Positions 57,379-64,000 of a stretch of 64,000 bases of DNA are shown piece by piece. The position numbers were made by a program, and so were the translations under genes. The stretch is from the NCBI RefSeq assembly GCF_000016285.1, contig NC_011989.1, forward strand, positions 1,553,001 to 1,617,000. Reading direction: 5' to 3'. A model generated the notes under the pieces. That model was not told the origin of the DNA. It ran no database searches and saw nothing but the letters and a program-made list of their open reading frames with translations. The first letter of the stretch is position 1, and each line of letters starts with the position of its first letter. This stretch comes from Allorhizobium ampelinum S4. GTDB taxonomy: Bacteria; Pseudomonadota; Alphaproteobacteria; Rhizobiales; Rhizobiaceae.

Positions 57379-57876
57379 GAGACACTATCCTTAAGGTCAC
57401 AATTGGCGGTCGCCATCGTGTGGTTGGTTTATAGCGCCGCACCTCCTATGTGGGGCGGCAGTATAACGCTTTAAGTTTGTTGCATAATTTTCTTACGCCG
57501 ATTTCGGCTGAAAGAGCTATGCAATGGTGAAACGGCAACGACGTTAAACGGGCGCACATGCTGACGTTCGACCTTTGCACGAACCAGACAAGGTTAAGGA
57601 GAAGATGTGCGCGCCTTCTCGCCTTGATTATACCGGAAAGGAGAACATGAGCGGTGATCTCCAGTGACTCAATCTTATGTGGTTCATTCTGCTTATAAGG
57701 TTCATTCCAGCAGCGCGCCGCATTTCACCCTGCATTTGGCGCGGCTGGAGCGAGTTTTCAACAGACAATTCAATGCTGTGGAGCGATTTCATAAAAATGT
57801 TGCAAGCCGCCCTTGTGTACCCCCGATGCATTTGCTAGATGCAGCCCGTCGACGCAAGTCGGTACTCTACCACGAT
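57379..57876. other. Spacer between lipB and tRNA-Leu
   Basis: 498 bases. It includes a 20-codon frame at 57605-57667 with a strong AAGGAGAAG before its ATG (product MCAPSRLDYT and ten more residues). A longer frame from GTG 57664 runs into the tRNA gene and is not called. Confidence 0.4.
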
Positions 57877-57961
57877 GCGGTCGTGGCGGAATTGGTAGAC
57901 GCGCAGCGTTGAGGTCGCTGTGGGGCAACCCGTGGAAGTTCGAGTCTTCTCGACCGCACCA
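57877..57961 (+). tRNA. tRNA-Leu (anticodon GAG)
   Basis: 85 bases. The acceptor stem GCGGTCG pairs with CGACCGC; the discriminator A and CCA are encoded. The anticodon stem CAGCG/CGCTG encloses the loop TTGAGGT, anticodon GAG. The long variable arm (TGGGGCAACCCG) is typical of leucine. The T-arm carries GTTCGAGTC. It is followed at once by a terminator and by integrase-derived sequence, as expected of an integration site. Confidence 0.95.
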
Positions 57962-57963
57962 AG

Positions 57964-57994
57964 AACCCGGCTTTAGGCCGGGTTTTTCTTTTTT
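57964..57994 (+). terminator. Terminator of tRNA-Leu
   Basis: AACCCGGC and GCCGGGTT stem with 5-base loop then TTTCTTTTTT. Confidence 0.9.
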
Positions 57995-58011
57995 GTTCAA
58001 CGGGTTAAGTT

Positions 58012-58052
58012 TTGATGTGTCCCACGTCAAAACTATGTGTGGGACACATCAA
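58012..58052. repeat. 14-base inverted repeat downstream of the tRNA
   Basis: TTGATGTGTCCCAC (58012-58025) and GTGGGACACATCAA (58039-58052), perfect arms with a 13-base spacer. It adjoins the integrase remnant and could be an old recombinase-binding or terminator site. Confidence 0.6.
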
Positions 58053-58062
58053 GCCGGTACAG

Positions 58063-58138
58063 CGCTTACTGGCTAGTTTTCAGCGCTTCACCGTTCGCCA
58101 TAGACGTCGCTTGTTTTCGCTTCTGATTGGCCGTGCTA
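58063..58138 (-). pseudogene. 3' remnant of a tyrosine integrase gene
   Basis: On the minus strand, HGQSEAKTSDVY is read here, matching GHSEAKTSEVY near the C-terminus of the intact integrase at 59077-60144. Beyond that a single-base shift is needed: the next frame gives NGEALKTS against VERWKLA. Nucleotide similarity covers about 70 bases (for example CTTGTTTTCGCTTCTGA against CTTGTTTTAGCTTCTGA). Only the last part of the gene remains, ending in stop codons. Confidence 0.75.
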
Positions 58139-58221
58139 AATGTGGAATGGTCGGTACTCCGGACCCGGAAAAGCCGGATTTTCGCTTTACCTTGAAAGTG
58201 GTCAAAGATCGGGAAAACATC

Positions 58222-59052
58222 GTGACAGAAATTAACGCGCAAACGATAAAGAGGGCTGAGGTCGAGCCAAAGATTTCGGTAAAAGATGCGCTGCAGCAAA
58301 AGCTAAACGTGATGCATGCTGTGATCATGCGCGACATACGCAGCCGCTACTTTAACCACGGCCTAGGCTTCTTGATCGTGCCGCTTTTTCCTGTTGCACA
58401 TATTCTTTTGCTTTTAACTGTATATAACGTGGTAGGAAAAAAATCTGAATTTGGTGATGATCTTCAGTTGTTTTTTGCTACTGGGCTGCTGCCTGTTATG
58501 ACTTTTATGTATGTATCTCGATTTATGTCCATATCCTTGATTGCAAACAAATCTATGATGTCATTTCCAGTGGTGCGGTTGCTGGATATAGTACTGGCAA
58601 GGGCTTTTTTGGAATTTATCGGAATTGTTATTTCATTTATATTAATATATATATATCTTATATCTACTGGCAGTAATCCAGTTCCTATTCATCCTTCGGA
58701 AGCTTTGACGGCATTCTTTTTTACAGTGATTTTGTCAATTGGATTCGGAATAAGCGCCAGCGTAATCTCAGCCATTCTTCCCATTTTTCCGATGATTTAT
58801 GGATTTTCAATGGTGGTAGTATATCTAACCTCAGGTGCGCCAATCTATCTTAATTCGTTTCCAGAAGTGGCTTTGCGTGCCGTTTCCTGGAATCCAGTAT
58901 TTCATGCAGTCGAATGGGTACGATCAGCATACTATCTGGGCTATCCTACCGAATTTATTGACAAGCAGTATCTCATTGGATTCTCAATTGGCAGTGTTTG
59001 CTTCGGACTGGTTCTTGAGCGGTTGCTGCGGAGATACGCACTTGAGAACTGA
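58222..59052 (+). CDS. ABC-2 type capsular polysaccharide export permease (KpsM-like)
   Basis: 276 residues from GTG 58222, with GGGAAAAC upstream; longer frames run back through the integrase remnant. The pattern MRDIRSRYFNHGLGFLIVPL then six helices, SFPVVRLLDIVLARAFLE and NPVFHAVEWVRSAYYLGYPT, is that of KpsM/BexB/Wzm-like exporters. The base composition is much more AT-rich than the core, so it was likely acquired. The ATPase partner (KpsT-like) would normally follow at once; instead an integrase gene begins 24 bases after the stop. Confidence 0.85.
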   Translation: MTEINAQTIKRAEVEPKISVKDALQQKLNVMHAVIMRDIRSRYFNHGLGFLIVPLFPVAHILLLLTVYNVVGKKSEFGDDLQLFFATGLLPVMTFMYVSRFMSISLIANKSMMSFPVVRLLDIVLARAFLEFIGIVISFILIYIYLISTGSNPVPIHPSEALTAFFFTVILSIGFGISASVISAILPIFPMIYGFSMVVVYLTSGAPIYLNSFPEVALRAVSWNPVFHAVEWVRSAYYLGYPTEFIDKQYLIGFSIGSVCFGLVLERLLRRYALEN

Positions 59053-59076
59053 TTTCCAAGGAAAATATGGCAATGG

Positions 59077-60144
59077 TCACAGCCAAGCATCTGAGACATC
59101 TAGCCGGTCCATCGCTTGCTGTGCCAGCTTCCAGCGCTCCACGCGGCGGGTGTAAACCTCACTTGTTTTAGCTTCTGAGTGGCCGAGAATGGCCATTATT
59201 TCATATTGGCTGCATCCTTGTTCTGCCAGCAACTCGGCCAGGCCTTTGCGCACACCGTGAGCGGAAAGGTGGTTCAGGCCGGCGTCAATGCACCAGCGCT
59301 TGAACATGGCCGACATGGAATCACCGCTGGCGAAGGGTTTGTTGCCGCGTGCAACGATGTAGGTCTCTGCAATGACGGCCTGGCTATGGATGGCGGCTTT
59401 TAAGGGCTTGAGCAGGGGAATGGTCACTTCCGATGAGCCCTTCTTTGCGGGCACCCATCGCAGCGCTTCCAGCCCGTCCAGAATGCACTCATGCCTTGGG
59501 CCAAGGAATGTCAGGTCTTCGATGCGGCAACCCGTCCAAAGGAGAATGGACATTGCAATGAAAGGCTTGGAACCAGGCTTGTGGTAGGCAAAGAAGCGTT
59601 TCACATCGGCTGATTTCCAGGGCGTTGCCCCGTCGCCTTTTTTATAGATCCGGTCAATTCCCTTAGCTGGATTGGTTTTGAGGTGGCCTCGCTTGATTGC
59701 CCACTCATACATGACGCTGATAGATTCGATGAACGCGTCCGCTTGGGCGGGCGTACTGGCCATTTTATCCTGCATTTCGATCAGCTTTGGTTGAGGGATG
59801 ATCATGATCCGGTCTGGGTCCTCAATCAGCCGCGCCAGCAGGTTTCGTTTCTTCTTCAGCGTTTTTGCGCTGGAGAGGCGGGCCTTTACCCTTTGCTCCA
59901 TGTATTCAAAATAACTGTGCACCAGCCAGCCTATGGACCTGGGCTTGACCACCTCGGATGCCTTCTTCAAAGGTACCGGCTGTTCTCCATAGCGGGCAAG
60001 CGTATATTGGCGGCTGAAATCTTCATCGCCTGGCAGGCAAAAAATGCGAATCCGCTGTTTCGGGTTGCCAATCACCCGGACGCGATAACGTACATTGCCC
60101 GAAGGCAGATCCTCCTTGATAAGGCCTGGATAGCTGACTTTCAT
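59077..60144 (-). CDS. Phage-type tyrosine recombinase (integrase)
   Basis: 355 residues. A SAM-like N-terminal arm/core-binding domain (about 50-165) and a catalytic domain with LLWTGCRIEDLTFLG (first Arg), LSAHGVRKGLAELLAEQG (His-x-x-Arg) and LGHSEAKTSEVYTRRVERWK (His and Tyr nucleophile). The catalytic set appears complete, so it should be active. It marks the left end of the element, with the 3' end facing the tRNA side. Confidence 0.93.
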   Translation of the reverse strand: MKVSYPGLIKEDLPSGNVRYRVRVIGNPKQRIRIFCLPGDEDFSRQYTLARYGEQPVPLKKASEVVKPRSIGWLVHSYFEYMEQRVKARLSSAKTLKKKRNLLARLIEDPDRIMIIPQPKLIEMQDKMASTPAQADAFIESISVMYEWAIKRGHLKTNPAKGIDRIYKKGDGATPWKSADVKRFFAYHKPGSKPFIAMSILLWTGCRIEDLTFLGPRHECILDGLEALRWVPAKKGSSEVTIPLLKPLKAAIHSQAVIAETYIVARGNKPFASGDSMSAMFKRWCIDAGLNHLSAHGVRKGLAELLAEQGCSQYEIMAILGHSEAKTSEVYTRRVERWKLAQQAMDRLDVSDAWL

Positions 60145-60150
60145 GACGTG

Positions 60151-60357
60151 TTACCATTCTTTGAGGTCAAGAGAGGCTGGTTCGGCATCGCTTTCAACAC
60201 TGCCAGAAAATCGTATCTCAACCATGCCGTCTTGGATAAGCAGGCGGTCTACCATGAGGCCTGCGCGTCGGGCGGCCTTCAAGGCGGCAGCCATGGCGTG
60301 CTCGCTGGCGCGTTTTCTGGCGGGTGGCGTCGCCAAAGTCTGATCAGCCTTTCGCAT
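60151..60357 (-). CDS. Small phage protein upstream of the integrase
   Basis: 68 residues. The segment AMAAALKAARRAGLMVDRLL, with QDGMVEIRFSG after it, matches a small alpha-beta phage family commonly found just before integrases in rhizobial prophages; an excisionase-like accessory role is possible but unproven. It ends 6 bases before the integrase start, so the two are co-transcribed. Confidence 0.7.
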   Translation of the reverse strand: MRKADQTLATPPARKRASEHAMAAALKAARRAGLMVDRLLIQDGMVEIRFSGSVESDAEPASLDLKEW

Positions 60358-60469
60358 TCTGTTTCTCCTGCGTCTGTGGATGTGCGTTATTGAAATCCAT
60401 TGCTCTGCGACATTTTTGCTCCTGTGCTATCATTTCCAAATGCGCGATAATGCGAGGCTCGGTAATCAA
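60344..60469 (-). CDS. Very small phage ORF (41 residues)
   Basis: A TTG at 60469 is preceded by AAGGA at 7 bases; the product begins ITEPRIIAHLEMIAQEQKC and ends 14 bases inside the next gene, a typical phage overlap. It is below usual size limits and no homologue is known to me. Confidence 0.4.
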   Translation of the reverse strand: MITEPRIIAHLEMIAQEQKCRRAMDFNNAHPQTQEKQNAKG

Positions 60470-60779
60470 GATGCCGTCCTTGGTGCGTATTTGAAGTGCG
60501 GAGTGGTCTCGGCGGTGGTGTGGCTGGGAAGATGGAGGCTTAGTCTTGCGGCTGTGCTAACGTCGTGCCGGCGGCAGGAAGCCCTCGGCCATTATCAGAT
60601 CCACAGTGCTGACACTGCTGCATGATTTTCCATCCTTGGCTTGAGGATGCGCCGATCCTCTTCTCGTTTTATGTGACGCCGCCGGATGGGTAGGGCTTGT
60701 GGGGGTGGAGGCCTTCCGGCGGCGTCTCTGCATCTCCACCGGACGGGGTGGAAATCGGCTAGGTTGGGCCGCTGGATGA

Positions 60780-60808
60780 GCATAAGGCGGTAATATAACC
60801 GCTGTCAA
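60780..60808 (-). promoter_or_regulatory. Probable promoter of the integrase operon
   Basis: On the minus strand TTGACA (60808-60803), 17 bases, then TTATGC. The first operator below fills the spacer, so repressor binding would block it. Confidence 0.5.
60787..60802. promoter_or_regulatory. CI operator copy 1
   Basis: GCGGTAATATAACCGC, 16-base palindrome, one of five copies with consensus RCGGTAANNNNACCGY. Confidence 0.85.
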
Positions 60809-60815
60809 TATAGAT

Positions 60816-60831
60816 ACGGTAATTTTACCGC
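60816..60831. promoter_or_regulatory. CI operator copy 2
   Basis: ACGGTAATTTTACCGC; centre 29 bases from copy 1. Confidence 0.85.
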
Positions 60832-61042
60832 TTATTTGAGTCGCGCAGGCGACATAGCATTTTTCTTAAACGATATGGTGTGGGGCGATAGTTTGGTTAA
60901 ATGCGTTACCGATGATCGCGAGATATCGTTGCCGGAAATTTCAGACAGATAAATCGCGCGTTTCGTGAAATCGAAGGCTTTCCGATGCTTATACAAAGAA
61001 GACCAGACCACCGCCAGCGTCCGCGTAGGAGACGCTTTGCTG

Positions 61043-61069
61043 AAAAAAATGCCGGAGTTCCTGTCCGGC
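61043..61069 (-). terminator. Terminator of the sulfotransferase gene
   Basis: On the minus strand GCCGGA and TCCGGC, 7-base loop, followed by ATTTTTTT; 85 bases after the stop. Confidence 0.8.
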
Positions 61070-61154
61070 AAGTGGAGTCTTATGCAAAGACTGAAATATC
61101 AGTAACTATATTCGATATACTAAAAACGTCAGTTCAATTATTATCCTATTTACG

Positions 61155-62195
61155 TTATTCAATATCCATATACCAAAATTTCTTGATGGCATATTTGTAT
61201 AATATCAAATCAAGATTGATGCATTTTTTAATTTCTTCGTTTACGCTTCTGAAATTCATGAATTCACGTTCAACCAAATCTGGAGTGACATTTTCTTTAA
61301 GATATCTCAGTGGAAGTCCGAAAACTTCACTAAATATTCGAAAACTTTGACGCGAGCGTTCTGCTAACCCAATGAAGGAAAAATGCGTGTCGATATTTTT
61401 AATAGCCCTTTGCAGATCTTCTTCCGTCACAGGTTCTTCAGGTTGGATGCCTGCGATTGTCCTGGTATAATAGTTGTCGAATTCCGGCCTATTAACAGTA
61501 TTTACAGCATCAACAATGTTTTCTGCCGCCAATATACTATGGTCACGCTGGACGTATTTGGCGAAAAAATACAATGAAGTTACAAAATCATAGGGGTTGC
61601 GGAGGACCGTCATATAGGTAACAGGACGTGCAATCTGCTCATGAATTCCGTAAAGAACATGGCCATAAGCGACATCAAGCCTATCCACTGAGAGCGAAGA
61701 CAAGCTCTTGATAGCTGAAAAATCACGGTGATAAAGCGGCAACAAAAACAGGTTCTTTCGGTGCTCTTCGAGCGCCAGACGAAGACTGGTGCCGCCAGTT
61801 TTAGGCATATGCAATATGATTTTCAGCGGCTGAGTTGTCGTTTCCAGTCGATCTTTATATCGGAAGCAACCTTGAGCAACCGTTTGCGTCCTGACCCGGA
61901 CATCAAAAATGATAGCATGGCCATTGTCTCTGGCGCTTTGTCCTATATCGCAGACCACATGCCAGCCAATCGAAGCCCAGCCTGCCCCAAGAACCTCTTC
62001 GACATCCGGTCGAGCAACTGTGTGAACATTATCAACCCTATCGCCATTCAGATAGACATCGAAACTGTCACGCTGACCGAAAAACGCTACCCACCCCTGA
62101 AATTCCACAACCGGCCAGACCAAAGCATCTTGTGTCGTATCGATCCTCGCTTGGACAAACATATCTCCTATTCTATAACTCGACTCTATAGACAT
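61155..62195 (-). CDS. Sulfotransferase-like protein inside the prophage
   Basis: 346 residues from the Met at 62195 (a longer frame starts 11 codons earlier). The N-terminal 135 residues are a beta-rich domain without known motif (WPVVEFQGWVAFFGQRDSFD). The C-terminal domain carries the 5'-phosphosulfate loop ILHMPKTGGTSLRLALEEHR (about residue 140) and a 3'-phosphate motif TVLRNPYDFVTSLYFF, the two PAPS-binding marks of the family 2 sulfotransferases. It is AT-rich and flanked by its own terminator, like a prophage cargo (moron) gene. It may sulfate a surface sugar; inference only. Confidence 0.78.
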   Translation of the reverse strand: MSIESSYRIGDMFVQARIDTTQDALVWPVVEFQGWVAFFGQRDSFDVYLNGDRVDNVHTVARPDVEEVLGAGWASIGWHVVCDIGQSARDNGHAIIFDVRVRTQTVAQGCFRYKDRLETTTQPLKIILHMPKTGGTSLRLALEEHRKNLFLLPLYHRDFSAIKSLSSLSVDRLDVAYGHVLYGIHEQIARPVTYMTVLRNPYDFVTSLYFFAKYVQRDHSILAAENIVDAVNTVNRPEFDNYYTRTIAGIQPEEPVTEEDLQRAIKNIDTHFSFIGLAERSRQSFRIFSEVFGLPLRYLKENVTPDLVEREFMNFRSVNEEIKKCINLDLILYKYAIKKFWYMDIE

Positions 62196-62575
62196 CCCAG
62201 AAACTCTTCCCCCTAATTCCGTGGTCAAAAATACTCAAGAAACTCCGAATCTTGAAATATCTATCATCTCAAATACCCTATATCTTGTGGGATGTGAAAA
62301 TGAAAAGCGCTATGCCATTTTTTCATGAAACTGCAGTTATAAACAGTCAATTTCAGCCTGAAAACGACAGATTTTTGGTTTTTTAGCTTGTGTTGATATT
62401 TTCGAAAACATCAGGCCTGCTCTGATTTGAAATGCATCAGACATCCGCTTAAAGGATATCATTGTGGGTCAACAATCACCCACGCCAGACGCACGGTTTT
62501 CGAACGCCGCTCCTAGCCAGTAAAATCGAAATCGTAAATCAGTTTGGTGAGTTTCAGAACTGAGACCGCCATTAA
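62196..62575. other. AT-rich spacer between repressor and sulfotransferase
   Basis: 380 bases; no gene and no strong hairpin seen. It must hold the promoter of the sulfotransferase gene if that gene is expressed separately from the repressor. Confidence 0.5.
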
Positions 62576-63190
62576 TTACATTTCGATAACAGACCGAGAC
62601 ACCCGCCCAAACACATTGGGTGTACTGTTGTCATTTGGATATATTGTCTCGTGTTCCGGATTTGTCGATACCGGCTCAAATCTCATTGGGCTTTGGCGAT
62701 ACCTTTTGTAGGTTGCGCTGCCATCAACGTCCTGAATGATATAGCACGCATTATGGCTTAACTTGCGGTCTGCTCGGTTCACGAAGATCACAGAGCCGGG
62801 CGGAGATATGCGATCCATTGAATCGCCCTGTACTTCCAAAGCCACCCAGTCACCATCCGGCAGGCCCGAGGTTTCGATTGTTGGGAACTCATCAAAGCTG
62901 TGTACCGTGTCGGCAGTGTCAAAAGCTCCAGCGCTTACCCACGAAATTTTGGGCACCCTGAACTGATTCGCATTGCTGCTCCCTTCCAGCAGCCATGATG
63001 GCGTAGTCTGCAATACGGGTGCAAGTTTAATGAGAGTTGTTATGGATATTCCGTCGCGACCGCTTTTGCAGGCGCGTTGAATATTGCGGATAGCGTCCTT
63101 GCTTATGCCAGCCTTTACAGACGCCGCATTCGCGCTCAAACCAACCGTGTCGAGCCGTTCCTGAATTCTGTTGAGAATATCCATTAGCAT
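62576..63190 (-). CDS. LexA/S24-type phage repressor (CI-like)
   Basis: 204 residues. The N-terminal helix-turn-helix (about 10-65): LSANAASVKAGISKDAIRNI and ISITTLIKLAPVL. The C-terminal S24 peptidase-like domain: cleavage site Ala-Gly in WVSAGAFDTADTV, catalytic Ser in VQGDSMDRISPPGSVIFVNR and catalytic Lys in GSATYKRYRQ. So RecA-stimulated self-cleavage and SOS induction are expected. The ATG has no ribosome site, and a -10 (TAGATT) lies 7 bases before it, so a leaderless mRNA is likely, as for lambda cI from its maintenance promoter. An alternative Met is two codons later. Confidence 0.92.
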   Translation of the reverse strand: MLMDILNRIQERLDTVGLSANAASVKAGISKDAIRNIQRACKSGRDGISITTLIKLAPVLQTTPSWLLEGSSNANQFRVPKISWVSAGAFDTADTVHSFDEFPTIETSGLPDGDWVALEVQGDSMDRISPPGSVIFVNRADRKLSHNACYIIQDVDGSATYKRYRQSPMRFEPVSTNPEHETIYPNDNSTPNVFGRVSRSVIEM

Positions 63191-63192
63191 AT

Positions 63193-63208
63193 GCGGTAAT
63201 CTAACCGT
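63193..63208. promoter_or_regulatory. CI operator copy 3 (repressor start)
   Basis: GCGGTAATCTAACCGT, 3 bases from the repressor start; it covers the repressor -10 (TAGATT on the minus strand, 63198-63203). Confidence 0.85.
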
Positions 63209-63226
63209 AGCAAATGTCTCATGATA

Positions 63227-63242
63227 GCGGTAATAAAACCGT
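63227..63242. promoter_or_regulatory. CI operator copy 4
   Basis: GCGGTAATAAAACCGT, touching the -35 of the rightward promoter. Confidence 0.85.
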
Positions 63243-63270
63243 TGACATGAGCGGTAAAATAACCGCTTAT
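63242..63270 (+). promoter_or_regulatory. Rightward early promoter (PR-like)
   Basis: TTGACA at 63242-63247 and GCTTAT at 63265-63270 with 17-base spacing; operator copy 5 lies between them. Confidence 0.6.
63251..63266. promoter_or_regulatory. CI operator copy 5
   Basis: GCGGTAAAATAACCGC, between -35 and -10 of the rightward promoter. Confidence 0.85.
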
Positions 63271-63277
63271 CGCTTCT

Positions 63278-63529
63278 ATGTTAGACATCGGGCACCTTTT
63301 GAGATTGAGCGATATCTACTCCTACGCCAGTAGCGTATCGGAGAAGACTGTCAGCTACCGTGTTTTTGGCGACAGTAAAAAATTGGCGGCGCTACGAGCG
63401 GGTTCCGACATCGGTGTAAACCGCTTCAATTCCGCGCTTGGCTGGTTTGCTAACAATTGGCCAGAGGGTGTTGAATGGCCTGATGGGGTTTATCGCCCTG
63501 AGCCGAAATCCTTGGAGGTCGCCCAATGA
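63278..63529 (+). CDS. Cro-like phage regulator
   Basis: 83 residues, first gene to the right of the operators. The part LRLSDIYSYASSVSEKTVSY, then RVFGDSKKLAALRAGSDIGV, fits a small helix-turn-helix protein; the C-terminus is WPDGVYRPEP. Position opposite to the repressor and behind the PR-like promoter suggests the Cro role. It starts 8 bases after the -10, so its leader is extremely short. Confidence 0.75.
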   Translation: MLDIGHLLRLSDIYSYASSVSEKTVSYRVFGDSKKLAALRAGSDIGVNRFNSALGWFANNWPEGVEWPDGVYRPEPKSLEVAQ

Positions 63530-63654
63530 TGGCGCAGCCCTTCTCTCCATACCCTTCGCGCTGGCTCTCCTCCCAGCCACGCGCAGCCCGCACCAGGTTG
63601 TTTAGCGTCCGATCTGGTGCGGGCAAGTTTCGGTTTGCATGCGGTCCTCCCTGA
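63526..63654 (+). CDS. Possible small phage ORF overlapping the Cro-like gene
   Basis: 42 residues, ATGA overlap with the Cro-like stop, with GGAGG 9 bases before the first ATG. It contains the 11-base inverted repeat GCCCGCACCAG (63586-63596) and CTGGTGCGGGC (63614-63624), which may rather be an RNA hairpin acting after cro. The peptide itself has no recognised features. Confidence 0.35.
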   Translation: MMAQPFSPYPSRWLSSQPRAARTRLFSVRSGAGKFRFACGPP

Positions 63655-63744
63655 GTATCTGACGGCCCATTCCTCACATTTTTGATCAATTCCCACCACG
63701 GGAAAAACGCCGGAGATTTCCCGGCGCGGGAAAGGTTTTGTTTT

Positions 63745-64000
63745 ATGCACACAAGCGCTTGGTTTCATCGCATCAAAGCGGCGCAACGCGATCTGATTAG
63801 GCTGGTTGGCGGTATCGAGCGGGCGTCGGAGATCTCGTCTGTCTCCCCCAGCCATATCGGCCGGATGAACAACCCGCGTGATACGGATTTGATGCCGATT
63901 TCGGTTGTCTATGCCCTGGAGAGCGAATGCGGCCTGCCTCTTGTCACCTCGGCTATGGCGGAATTGAGCGGTCGGCGGTTGACGGACCCGGAAGGCGACC
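63745..64000 (+). CDS. Phage early regulatory-type protein, truncated by window end
   Basis: At least 85 residues from the ATG at 63745 with GGGAAAGG upstream. The pattern RDLIRLVGGIERASEISSVS and SPSHIGRMNNPRDTDLMPIS looks like a CII-like or helix-turn-helix domain of rhizobial phages (SPSHIGR is the likely recognition helix). The end is outside the window. Confidence 0.7.
   Translation, partial: MHTSAWFHRIKAAQRDLIRLVGGIERASEISSVSPSHIGRMNNPRDTDLMPISVVYALESECGLPLVTSAMAELSGRRLTDPEGD

Larger units (their letters stand above)
60470..61154. other. Phage control region without sure genes
   Basis: About 690 bases. It holds a 12-base inverted repeat (GACGCCGCCGGA at 60675-60686, TCCGGCGGCGTC at 60715-60726), two repressor operators, and the terminator at 61043. 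Several open frames exist but none shows a ribosome site together with family-like sequence. Confidence 0.5.

Noticed and set aside
57664..57912. 82-codon GTG frame upstream of tRNA-Leu
   Set aside because: It runs into the tRNA gene, so its last residues are tRNA sequence; unlikely to be a gene.
60557..60808. 83-codon frame in the integrase leader
   Set aside because: It would begin within the -35 and operator sequence of the promoter, and the product is Pro/Arg-rich and unlike a protein.
60832..61071. 79-codon TTG frame downstream of the sulfotransferase
   Set aside because: Its start lies inside the terminator hairpin at 61043-61069 and no ribosome site is present.

Overview
The window looks like the chromosome of a Rhizobiaceae alphaproteobacterium, most likely the Agrobacterium/Allorhizobium group. 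The basis is gene content and order: a SinR/SinI-type (AvsR/AvsI-type) long-chain acyl-homoserine-lactone locus beside a malic enzyme with a fused phosphotransacetylase domain, purC-purS-purQ and purL-bolA-grxD clusters, DUF2865, DUF1127 and DUF455 proteins, frequent GTG and TTG starts, and short Rhizobiaceae-style palindromic repeats. The species assignment is inference; no search was run. About 57 kb is ordinary GC-rich core sequence and the last 6 kb is accessory.

1-10.3 kb: truncated cysK, a photolyase, an M23 endopeptidase, a DUF455 protein, a Bcp peroxiredoxin, a large AsmA/YhdP-like envelope protein and a DUF2865 protein. 10.4-14.8 kb: the quorum-sensing pair and the malic enzyme. 14.9-20.0 kb: an LpxH-like phosphoesterase and a four-gene Mla/MCE lipid-transport operon. 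20.0-25.8 kb: a MocR regulator divergent from a DUF1127 protein, a PagL-like lipid A deacylase, a lipoprotein, and purC-purS-purQ. 25.9-44 kb: a tannase-family esterase, a diguanylate cyclase, a GST, icd, a TrmJ-like methyltransferase overlapping murI, a CorC/DUF21 protein, a HerA-type ATPase, an esterase, pepT, a carbonic anhydrase-SulP pair and a TerC/Alx protein. 44-57.4 kb: rpsD with an elaborate leader, glsA, a YdjC-like protein, ttcA, two tandem inositol-monophosphatase paralogues, a Bcr/CflA exporter, grxD, a small basic protein, bolA, purL, a J-domain protein, a 55-bp tandem repeat, an XRE regulator and lipB.

57.9-64 kb is a layered integration hot spot. It starts with tRNA-Leu(GAG) and a decayed 3' fragment of a tyrosine integrase. 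An AT-rich capsule-type ABC permease follows, then an intact integrase of the same type. After these come small phage genes, a sulfotransferase-like gene, a LexA/S24-type CI repressor, a Cro-like protein and a further phage protein cut by the window end. Five copies of a 16-bp palindrome (GCGGTAA-type half-sites) occur at exactly two places: three between the repressor and the Cro-like gene, and two ahead of the integrase operon. This is the best-supported undescribed regulatory system in the window: one repressor apparently controlling both the early lytic promoter and the integration operon.
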